IMG/VR virus record: IMGVR_UViG_3300013132_003474
Coordinates: 1-44,755 of that record
DNA length: 44,755 nt
Reading direction: 5' to 3' (one strand)
From: a virus
Shown: positions 21,782 to 30,500 of the stretch, piece after piece
How the letters are laid out: each line of letters starts with the position of its first letter
How positions within the stretch are numbered: position 1 is the stretch's first letter
Notes under the pieces: generated by a model
The model's database searches: none
What the model saw: the letters and a program-made list of their open reading frames with translations, nothing else
Told to the model about the DNA's origin: nothing
Position numbers and translations under genes: made by a program

Positions 21782-23899
21782 TTGACACAGCAGCAACAGA
21801 CTGCGCCAACAACAGGCTTTGGCGCAAGTGTTATTACACACCAACAGTTGTATGATCAGTTCCTGCAAGATAGACAATTCACACACACGGATGAGCAAGC
21901 ATTAGGCTTAAAGCTTTTAACGCCCGAGGAAACACATAAGCTCTTAGGCCATACGCGTGAGGCGTCGATTCAGTTGCCGTACTTTGACTTGGATGGCAAA
22001 CAGACAGGCTTTAACCGCGTCCGTTTGTTGGCGCCAAAAAGCAAAATGAAATACTCACAGCCTAGAGCCTCGGGCTCACACATTTACTTTCCACCTACAA
22101 CGGGGTGGAGGCACGTCGCCAATGATGTTGATATACCTATCATCATTACGGAGGGTGAGTTTAAAGCCTGGCAGCTAACCAAGCATGTAACGTCGAACGC
22201 ATTGAGTTACGCATGCCTAGGCTTGGCCGGTGTTACGAGTTGGTCGGATAAGCAAGGCCTGCATCTGCATGCAGACTTAATGCAAATACTGTGGAGGCGT
22301 AAAACCAGCTTTGCAGATAAGTCGCGCAAAGTGTACATCATCTTTGACTATGATGGCAAAGAGGATAATGGTGAGCCTAATGAGCAGGTAGGCATGGCGG
22401 AGACTAAGTTAGCCGTGACGCTGCGTGGGCTAGGCGCCGAGGTTACACTGTGTCGTGTTGGACGATTCAGTTCAGGCAAGGGAAGTAAATATGCTATTGA
22501 TGATTTTTTACTAACCGGTGGCAGCTTGGGGCAAATCTTAACTGCAACCACAACGGTGATGAATGGCGTTGACACGTTAGAGACAAAGTTATATGAATTT
22601 AAAACTCAATACGCGTTGTTTAATGGCGACGTAATCAGACTGCGCGACGGATTGGTGCTTAACTGGGGCAAGGCTAAGATAGACTCGGCGCAGCATTTTT
22701 TTATACAGATGACGCCTAAAGCAAACGGAGGAGTCTCAACAAAAGAACTTCCACTAATCGAGGAGTACAAGAAATGGCCTAAGTGCTGTAAGCTTGAACA
22801 CATCGGTATGTACCCGGAATTTCAAGGCTTGCAGATCACACCAACCAGGTGTTACAACCTGTTTCGCGACTGGGCTCACGAGCCTTTAATTGGCGACCCT
22901 AGCCCGTACTTGGAATTTTGTCAATACTTTTTTCAAGCCGAGCCACACTTTGCGGAGTACTGGCACGACTGGGTAGCCAATGTCATACAATTCCCGTATA
23001 GGAGAAATAACACAAGCCCACAGTTCATACACGATATGCAAGGCATGGGCAAGTCCGCGATCCCTGAATTTATCGCCGAGATGTTGGGAATTGGCGAAGG
23101 CGCGCCGGCAGCGACGTTAGGCCCTGACGATCTTTTTGGCAACTTTAATGGTGTATTAAAAGGCAAAGTCTTTGTGGTTGTCAATGAGCCCTCAAGTGAT
23201 AGAGAGGACCACTCTGCAAAGCTAAAGAACCTAATCACTGGCAAAGAGATCATGATCAATAACAAGTATGGCGCGCAATACGTAATCAAGAATTACGTAA
23301 ACTACGTATTTACATCCAATAAGCCTTACATCACGCATATGGGCAACTCCAGCCGCCGCGAGGCGATTTACAAATGCCCAACGTTTGATCAGAAGGATAT
23401 CTTTGATCGTGTAAGCAACATGATGGCTTGGGCCAGAAAAGATGGAGGCAAAGGCTTTAGCTTTGTGTTGGATTGGTATTTGAACCGAGACATTACGAAA
23501 TTTGATCCATGGGCTGCGGCGCCAAAGACTAAATACAAAGAACAAGCTATCGCGTTGAGCAAAACACCTACCGAGGACTTTGCTCAAGAGCTCGTGCAAT
23601 GGATTATTAACAACTGTGGAGGCAAGGCCGCACTGACGGCCAATCAGATACAAGTTTTATGTGAAAAATGGGGCCATGATAAAAACGCCAAGCCTCAGTA
23701 CATACGCAAAGCTTTGGCTGCTTACGGAGATATTGAGCCTTCTCGATTAATAAAACACAATAAAAAATCAACTCGTTACACGATCATTGTGGTAACACCT
23801 GCAAATGGAGAAAGCTGCTTAATTGAAAATTACACGAGTCTTGTGAGAGAGACCGAAGCTGCTTTGACACAAGAAATTGGCAACGAAACTGCTTATTAA
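21782..23899 (+). CDS. Replication protein: TOPRIM-like DUF3854 domain plus DUF5906-type helicase
   Basis: The start is TTG 21782, with AGGAG 8 bases upstream; no ATG of comparable quality exists nearby. Residues about 60-250 form a TOPRIM-like DUF3854 domain, with IITEGE (E124) and IIFDYDG (D189, D191) as metal-binding residues. Residues about 380-600 form the DUF5906-type helicase core: Walker A MQGMGKS at 419-425, VFVVVNEPS, then a sensor-like VFTSNKP. The C-terminal 100 residues include a winged-helix-like DNA-binding part. Such proteins act as primase-helicases at phage forks. The product should load and unwind at the origin candidate that begins 9 bases after the stop. There is no zinc-binding primase N-terminus, so priming activity itself is inferred. 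Confidence 0.85.
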   Translation: MTQQQQTAPTTGFGASVITHQQLYDQFLQDRQFTHTDEQALGLKLLTPEETHKLLGHTREASIQLPYFDLDGKQTGFNRVRLLAPKSKMKYSQPRASGSHIYFPPTTGWRHVANDVDIPIIITEGEFKAWQLTKHVTSNALSYACLGLAGVTSWSDKQGLHLHADLMQILWRRKTSFADKSRKVYIIFDYDGKEDNGEPNEQVGMAETKLAVTLRGLGAEVTLCRVGRFSSGKGSKYAIDDFLLTGGSLGQILTATTTVMNGVDTLETKLYEFKTQYALFNGDVIRLRDGLVLNWGKAKIDSAQHFFIQMTPKANGGVSTKELPLIEEYKKWPKCCKLEHIGMYPEFQGLQITPTRCYNLFRDWAHEPLIGDPSPYLEFCQYFFQAEPHFAEYWHDWVANVIQFPYRRNNTSPQFIHDMQGMGKSAIPEFIAEMLGIGEGAPAATLGPDDLFGNFNGVLKGKVFVVVNEPSSDREDHSAKLKNLITGKEIMINNKYGAQYVIKNYVNYVFTSNKPYITHMGNSSRREAIYKCPTFDQKDIFDRVSNMMAWARKDGGKGFSFVLDWYLNRDITKFDPWAAAPKTKYKEQAIALSKTPTEDFAQELVQWIINNCGGKAALTANQIQVLCEKWGHDKNAKPQYIRKALAAYGDIEPSRLIKHNKKSTRYTIIVVTPANGESCLIENYTSLVRETEAALTQEIGNETAY

Positions 23900-23907
23900 T
23901 GAAAAAA

Positions 23908-24091
23908 GGTGTTACCCTGTTACTTTGGTGTTACCGATGAGAGCCTTTGCTGGATTGAAAGGTAACAAGGTAACAGTAAGTAACAGTAATTTATATTTTT
24001 ATATAGATATGTGTACTTATGTACATATATACATATATATACGTTTTTCTATAATAGTTTTCGGGCCTAGTGTTACCTGTTTTTTGTTACC
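23908..24091. other. Candidate replication origin: GTTACC/GGTAAC repeats flanking an AT-rich tract
   Basis: Three GTTAC-type boxes point one way (23911, 23919, 23930), three GTAAC boxes point the other way (23961, 23969, 23979), then a tract of almost pure A/T with ATGTACAT and ATACATATATATAC (23991-24058) follows, and two GTTACCTG boxes 14 bp apart close it (24072, 24086). Iteron-like boxes around an unwinding tract directly after the helicase gene is a classic origin layout. A transcription control site for the packaging genes is the alternative. An ATTGAAAGG element also lies inside (23954-23962). Confidence 0.6.
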
Positions 24092-24114
24092 TGCTGGCGC
24101 GAAATCCAAACCTG

Positions 24115-24144
24115 TGTACAATCCATAAAGTGTTATGGTATAAC
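24115..24144 (+). promoter_or_regulatory. Extended -10 promoter for the packaging/virion block
   Basis: TTATGGTATAAC has the TGn extension and TATAAC at 24139-24144, nearly identical to the minus-strand promoter at 17253-17261. TGTACA at 24115-24120 could be a weak -35 with an 18-base spacer. Transcription would begin near 24151, only about 5 bases before ATG 24156, so the first gene would be nearly leaderless. Confidence 0.5.
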
Positions 24145-24155
24145 TCACTTTCACT

Positions 24156-24623
24156 ATGACTACGAAAACTCCGACAAAGGACGGGAAGTTCTTAGGTCGA
24201 CCCACTAAGTACGATCCTGCGCTGTGCGAAAAAATTGAGCCACTTGGCAAACTGGGCAAGTCGCGTTGGCAAATCGCGTCCGAGCTTGGCATTACGCCAT
24301 CTAATCTTCGTAACTGGGAAGAAGTTCACGAAGATTTTCGGGCAGCCTTGGATTTAGCACGATTAGACGCGCTAGCTTACTGGGAAAAACTTGCTGAGAC
24401 GCACATCATTGAGACTCCAGGCGCGCCAAGGCTTAACACCGGGCTATGGTCGCGTTCCATGGCTGCGAGGTTTCCCAACGAATATCGTGAAAATTCTAAA
24501 GTCGAAGTCACCGGCAAGAATGAAGGTGCAATTCAAGTCGATGTAATGCATGACTTTTCACAAGATTTGATCAACGATCTCTTGGCTGTAAGACAGCGCG
24601 ATGCTGAAGCCGGAGGTAGCTGA
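24156..24623 (+). CDS. terS: Terminase small subunit
   Basis: The 155-residue product has an N-terminal DNA-binding region with a helix-turn-helix-like SRWQIASELGITPSNLRNWE at about residues 36-55, then a helical oligomerisation part and a C-terminal acidic end. Small terminase subunits bind the pac or cos site and hand DNA to the large subunit. The order HTH protein followed at once by the large terminase is the usual one, and the 23-bp overlap supports it. ATG 24156 has no visible ribosome site; the nearby promoter would give an almost leaderless mRNA. An internal start after residue 10 is possible. Confidence 0.8.
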   Translation: MTTKTPTKDGKFLGRPTKYDPALCEKIEPLGKLGKSRWQIASELGITPSNLRNWEEVHEDFRAALDLARLDALAYWEKLAETHIIETPGAPRLNTGLWSRSMAARFPNEYRENSKVEVTGKNEGAIQVDVMHDFSQDLINDLLAVRQRDAEAGGS

Positions 24624-26031
24624 GAAATTTGCCGACAAGATTCGTAATGGGCCGGATCTTGGCAAACTCCCACCAGAGCAGCGTGCTGCTGTCAAAGCAC
24701 GCATTAAGTGGCTTACCATCGCAAACAAGCACCAAATACCTCCAGCAGGAGATTGGTGGACGATATGGTTGCTCTTGGCAGGTCGAGGCGCCGGTAAAAC
24801 GCGCACTGCTGCTGAGTGGACCTGGCACGAAGCTTGGACCAAACCTAGTACGCGGTGGCTAGTGTCCGCGCCTACTTCAGGGGATGTACGCGATGTGTGC
24901 TTTGAGGGTGACTCAGGTTTGCTGAGCGTAACCCCCACCGAGTTGATTGAAACCTATACACGATCGTTGCATGAGCTACGCCTAAAGAACGGGAGTCTCA
25001 TCAAGGGGATTCCAGCCTCTGAGCCTGAGCGGTTCCGAGGCCCGCAGTTCCATGGTGGTTGGCTTGATGAGCTTGCAGCATGGGAGTACCTTGATGATTC
25101 GTGGGACATGATCCAATTCGGGCTACGGCTTGGCATACAGCCTCGCTTAATTTGCACCACAACGCCAAAACCAAAACCTTTAGTTGCCGATCTGGTGGCA
25201 CGCGACGGCCAGGATGTATGCTACACCACGGCCAGTACGTACGACAATCTCCAGAACCTCGCTCCGACCTTCAAACAACAAATTTTGCAGTATGAAGGAA
25301 CTACGTTAGGAAGACAAGAGATTTACGCCGAGCTTATTGATCCTGAAGAGTCAGGCATCGTAAAACGTGATTGGTTTAAGCTTTGGCCAAATGAGAAGGC
25401 GCTTCCACGATTTGAGTATGTCGTGCAAAGCTATGACTGCGCCACGTCTGACAAGACTAAGAATGATCCAACTGCCTGCACCGTGTGGGGCGTGTTTAAG
25501 CCGGGCGCGGACTCGGCAATGTCGGTCATGCTCATCGATTGCTGGGAAGAATACATGCAGTATCCGGATCTTAGGCCTCGTGTTATCGAGGAAGCAGGCG
25601 CCATTTACGGAGATGAGAATGAGTTTGGACATGGCAAAAAAGTTGATCTCATTTTAATCGAGGACAAATCAGCCGGCATATCACTTGTCCAGGACTTGCA
25701 GCGTGGTGGTTTGCCTGTAAGAGCTTACAATCCAGGCAACGCGGATAAGATGCAACGTCTTAACATTGTGAGCTCTATCATTGCCAAAGGCCGCGTCTAC
25801 GTGCCTGAGTCATCGGTCAAAGCGGGCTATGCTCGTGATTGGGCCGAGCCTCTCATTAACCAGCTTTGCTCGTTCCCCGAAGTTAGACACGATGACTTGG
25901 TAGACAGTACAACTCAGGCTTTAAGAATTTTACGCGACATGGGGCTCATAACTATCGATGTGGTGTATGATGACTCCGACTCTTACGTCGATGAGACAAG
26001 ACCTAAACGAGTAAATCCTTATGCCGCGTAA
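24601..26031 (+). CDS. terL: Terminase large subunit (packaging ATPase and nuclease)
   Basis: All hallmarks are present in 476 residues. Walker A is GRGAGKT at 61-67 and Walker B is GGWLDE with D155 and E156, followed by the coupling motif in ICTTTPKP. The RNase H-like nuclease domain has D278 (QSYDCATS), E353-D354 (LIEDKSAG) and D430-D431-D434 (RHDDLVD). It pumps DNA into the prohead through the portal encoded at 32021 and cuts it to length. The type resembles the Terminase_6 group. The start ATG 24601 lies inside the small-subunit gene with GGAGGT just downstream, not upstream, so translation is likely coupled. Its 3' end overlaps the next gene by 11 bp. Confidence 0.95.
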   Translation: MLKPEVAEKFADKIRNGPDLGKLPPEQRAAVKARIKWLTIANKHQIPPAGDWWTIWLLLAGRGAGKTRTAAEWTWHEAWTKPSTRWLVSAPTSGDVRDVCFEGDSGLLSVTPTELIETYTRSLHELRLKNGSLIKGIPASEPERFRGPQFHGGWLDELAAWEYLDDSWDMIQFGLRLGIQPRLICTTTPKPKPLVADLVARDGQDVCYTTASTYDNLQNLAPTFKQQILQYEGTTLGRQEIYAELIDPEESGIVKRDWFKLWPNEKALPRFEYVVQSYDCATSDKTKNDPTACTVWGVFKPGADSAMSVMLIDCWEEYMQYPDLRPRVIEEAGAIYGDENEFGHGKKVDLILIEDKSAGISLVQDLQRGGLPVRAYNPGNADKMQRLNIVSSIIAKGRVYVPESSVKAGYARDWAEPLINQLCSFPEVRHDDLVDSTTQALRILRDMGLITIDVVYDDSDSYVDETRPKRVNPYAA

Positions 26032-27517
26032 TATCTCGTTAGAAGTTCCTACGCCCGAGAACTTAGAGTTTTTACGTCAACGCGCACAGGCGGAACGCGA
26101 CATGCTTGATGCAGCGCAAAATAAGAACATAGCATCACGTGTGACGCCGTATGTCGAGGCTGCCTTGGCAACGGTTGCGCCAATGTTTACAGCGCCTGCT
26201 GCGGCTATGTACGGTATGGGTAGAACTTTAGCAACACCATTCATGGGGCCTGTACAAAGAGAAAAAACAGGTGATGATTTTGTATATGCAAGTCCGCAAG
26301 ATCAAGCTGCAGCCGATTTTATGCGTCTTGCAACTTTTATGCCACGTACGCAAAAAGGACAAGAATATACGCAAAATGTAGCCGAATTGTTTGAAGCTTC
26401 TAAGCTTCCGCATGCCTGGCCTGTAAGTGGCAATCCACCTAGACTTGGACCAGGGGCCGCGCGTTATGCAGGCCAAGCGCTTGATTTGCCTGGCTATACG
26501 CAAACCGCGCCCGTTGGCGCCATTGATCTTAGCAAACGTAAGCTATTCACCTTGCCTAAGGTTGAGGAAAAACCCGCGCAAGTGCCTGCAGTTATTCCTG
26601 AAACGCAACAAGGAGCGTTGCCGGTTGCAGATCCAGGAAGACGAGAATTCTTAAAACGCAGCGCTAGTAATATTGCAGCCAATGCTGTACTAAGTTCAAC
26701 GCCTATTGGTGTACTTACCAAGTTGGCTGCTGAGCCTGTTGCCAAAGCAGTTGCCGAGGCGCCTATTATTTCAGACTTAAGTGGACCTATTGCAAGTTAC
26801 ATTGCAAAAGTTATTACTGATCGTGATCTGGCCAATTACATCGCTGATCAAACCACGTACACTAAGCTTGATCGTGATAGACCACCAACTGTGGCTTTTG
26901 AGAGTGCGCTTGGTTTTCGTGGCTTTGCCAATGAATTACCAAACTTGCAATATGATAAGCTTATTTCAAAGCTTGGTTTGACCATTGAGCAACTAGCATC
27001 GGCAATTGGTACAACACCTGAGAATGTTAAAAACTTTTTACAAAAATCTCCTACTAAGAATGCAATTTCTCAAAACGATATTCTTGATTACGCCGGGGGT
27101 ATTGCGCAAATTGATTACTTTATTGATGAAGCCTTCAACAAAGACGGCAGACCTGTAGAAGCTTATCGTATGTCACCCTTGCAAGACATTATTGAAGATA
27201 GCAACGCAGTTAGAACTGCAATTAAGAACGCAATTAAAGAATACGGTCGTGACGCTGATATTATGGAAATAGCGCCTAGCGTTTATGATGAGCTGTACAA
27301 TGAATTTAAGAAACGACAGTTTGAAAAAGTAGGCGTTAGCATTGATGACCCAGTTGCTACAAAGCTTTTTGATGAAGTTGTACGTGATGATCGTTTACGT
27401 GAATTATTTGATTTTGCGCTTGAGCCTGTAGAAGATGAAATAAATCAAAGAGTTACAAATGCATTGCAAGGGCGCAAGTTTCGTAAAATTACATTAGATG
27501 AAGATTACGAAGACTAA
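26021..27517 (+). CDS. Putative ejection/virion protein sharing a module with the next gene; Tat-like internal motif
   Basis: The 498-residue product has no recognised enzyme domain. In order it carries PTPEN (10-14), TPYVEAAL (42-49), ASKLPHAWP (126-134), AGQALDLPG (150-158) and APVGAI (163-168). The same motifs in the same order occur in the N-terminal 270 residues of the 1503-residue protein downstream, so the two share a duplicated module. Residues 207-225 (RREFLKRSASNIAANAVLS) look like a twin-arginine signal, oddly placed inside the chain. The C-terminal 220 residues are helical and acidic. Lying between terminase and portal, it is probably packaged in the virion and ejected. Confidence 0.6.
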   Translation: MPRNISLEVPTPENLEFLRQRAQAERDMLDAAQNKNIASRVTPYVEAALATVAPMFTAPAAAMYGMGRTLATPFMGPVQREKTGDDFVYASPQDQAAADFMRLATFMPRTQKGQEYTQNVAELFEASKLPHAWPVSGNPPRLGPGAARYAGQALDLPGYTQTAPVGAIDLSKRKLFTLPKVEEKPAQVPAVIPETQQGALPVADPGRREFLKRSASNIAANAVLSSTPIGVLTKLAAEPVAKAVAEAPIISDLSGPIASYIAKVITDRDLANYIADQTTYTKLDRDRPPTVAFESALGFRGFANELPNLQYDKLISKLGLTIEQLASAIGTTPENVKNFLQKSPTKNAISQNDILDYAGGIAQIDYFIDEAFNKDGRPVEAYRMSPLQDIIEDSNAVRTAIKNAIKEYGRDADIMEIAPSVYDELYNEFKKRQFEKVGVSIDDPVATKLFDEVVRDDRLRELFDFALEPVEDEINQRVTNALQGRKFRKITLDEDYED

Positions 27518-30500
27518 TGTCACCTAGTGAATTAGATTTCTTTCTGTCCGCGCTCAATCCGGATCAGTCCGAGCTTGATCAAATGCGCTACGCTTTGGCA
27601 AACCGCGCGCCACCAAAACCTGCAAACTATGAGCAGACCAGAGAAATTCCTACACCTGAAAATATTGCCTATGGTAATTACTTGGCCGAGCAGGAAGCTT
27701 TAAGACGTCAATCACAGGTCAAGGCAACATCGCCTCAAGGGCAATTCATGGAGCGTGTGGTTGCGCCGTATGTTGAGCCTGCACTGTCCATCTTATCAAG
27801 CATGGGCTCAATGCCTCTTGCAGCAGGTGAATCGCTTGCCAAAACGGGCACGACCAAAGCTTTGGAGCTTGCAAATATAATCACACCGGCGCAAAGAGCT
27901 GAGCTCTTGGCCAAAACGCCAAGCATTGAGCAGCAAATTGCAGCCCGTACGTTTGAACCAAGATCCACAGGTGGCAAAGAAAACCTGCAAGCTTTAATGC
28001 AATTAGCTGAAGAGTCCAAGCTCCCGCATGTATGGCCTGCTGCAGGCGGCAGAGCGCCGCGGAGGCCTGTGCTTACACCGGATGATATAAGAGCTATGGG
28101 TGGACAGGCTGCAAAGCTAAAGCAAGAAGTGCGTGACATTCCAATAGATTTTCCTAATGCAAGACAAGGCATGGTCAGGCTTGATCAATTTGGTGAGCCT
28201 ACGGTTGGTGCAAAACTAGGTGTCGTGGCTAACAGAGCTGAGTTGGCAGGTCAAGCCTTAGACTTACCAGGCATTACGGATAGGCCACCGGTTGGCGCCA
28301 TTCGTATGCCTGGTGGCCAATTAATGGTGCCTAAATCTGTTGGTGATATATCACCAGAGGCAGTAGGTTTGCCTGTTGGCAAAATTACCGACATATTGAC
28401 TGAGTCTTCACCCGTTGGTGCAGTGTTTGCTAAAGCTAGTCCTGGAAATTTGTATAACACGTATCAAGAGTTATATCTTAAGCCACGTGACAATATGCCT
28501 CTAGATCAAGCATTAGCATTTGATACTGATATGCAAAAAAGCCTTACAGCTTTTAATGAAAACCAAGTTAAGCAATTATTCCCTGATGCAGCATTGAATG
28601 AAGCTTATGAAGCTTTTAATACTTTATACCCGCTTGATAAACGTCTTGAAATGCAATACAATTGGCTTGACGCGTTCACTAAATCACCTGAAGCTCAAGA
28701 TATAGCGCAACGTTTTGGTGTTCAATTACCATCGCTGCAGGAATTTGATAACAGATTTACCGCAGCCAATCAATGGCTTACAGGCCCGTTTACACAGTAT
28801 GTGCAAAAGTTTGTAGGCACTGAGAAAGATCCGTTATTGCAACTTGCTGAGCAAGGCATGACATTTAGACCTGCAGCCGAGTTAATAGAAGCCATTGATG
28901 ATTACACATCAAATTATTTGCAAATAACTAATGAAGTAAAGAAAGCAAGACAGCAATTCAACAAAGACCCAGAAGGTTCATACAAGCAACGAATTGCTGA
29001 GAAAGAAACAGAGCTTGAAATTTTGCAAGATGACTATAGAACGCTGAACGCGGAGCGTCGCGCATTAAGTGAAAAGTTTTTAGCAGAAAATCCAAATCGC
29101 GATCCGGCCGATGACCCAGCTTACGCTGCAACAACAAATCCTCTTAAGAAAAAAGAAAAAGAGATTACTCGCGCGTCTTTTGAGCTTGATAATCTAAAAT
29201 TAGCAGATAGATTTGAGTTTATCAGCGACGCGATTATAACGCCTCGCATTAGTCAGAATATTAAAAATGAATTATCTTACGCGCAAAAGAAGTTTTTCCC
29301 AGGCATTGAAAAGATCCCCGACATTGAAACAGTGTATGACATTCGTAAATCGCCGCTTCGCATTTCTGGCTTACAAGAAGCGGGCAGTAAGTTTACACGT
29401 GACATTATGCACGGCGTTATTCCGGTTGATCAGATTAAAAATACGCCACTTGACAGGTTTATTAGAGACATTGCTGAGACACGAATTAAAGAAGAACGCG
29501 ACGCCAAGTTAGCAGAGATTAAATACATTAATGATTTGCAAAACAAGCTTTTAGATGACATTAAAACTTTGCCTACTGTTAGCAAGTTTGGCAATATCAC
29601 AGCGTTAACAATAGATAGCTCATATCCAAAATCTGAGATTGCCAGGCTCCTTTCCGCCGATACTGAAGTATTGGATCATTGCGTAGCTTCGGGTGGCCCC
29701 GGTGGCAAACGTAAACATTTTTTAACAGGCAAATCACGCAACCATGAGCCTGTAGCAAATCCAATTACCGGTGTGATACAAAGCAAGTTTGATGAAAGTC
29801 AGTTGCCTAGATACATACGTGATGTAGAAAGAGGCGCATCACAGATTGTGTCTATCCGTGATAACACGACAGGCTATCCGGTAGGCACCATTGAAATGTT
29901 TGCCGTGCAAAATCCTGAGCCTCCAACACCTGAGTTAATGGCTATACTTGCAAAGTATTTGTCGCCTGAAAACGTTGAAAAGTTTATGACAAAAGTCGAC
30001 GCTGGTGGCGTACGAGATGGCCTAGCTTGGTTGGAAAATGTTACCGATTCGCCAAGTTTTAGTGCACTTAAAAATGAGATTGAGCAATTACCTACGGGGC
30101 AAGTTTTTAACATAGGCTCAGCCTATGGGTATCAAAACGGCGCGATTGACGCAAACTACACAAAGTCTATAACCGAGTACCTTAACGCTAATTCTAATAA
30201 GATTGCTTATAGTAGTAGCCCTCTTACTGATGCAGGTATTTATGACGCTGTACGTGAAGGTGTATCAGAGTTAGCCAGTCGGTTTTCTATTTCCCCTATG
30301 ATGATGGGAGACGTGTTACAAGGCAAGCCAAGATTTGTTACACGTGATGAAATCAAACAAGGCATAAAAGATTTAAAGACACGTCAAGCTGAGGATGCAA
30401 ACGCAAACGACCCTGTTATACAAGGCATGCTAACTGCGCTAAACGTTTTAAACAACGAGTCCACCAAATTAAGAAGAGGCGCCAGCATAGCACAAGATTT

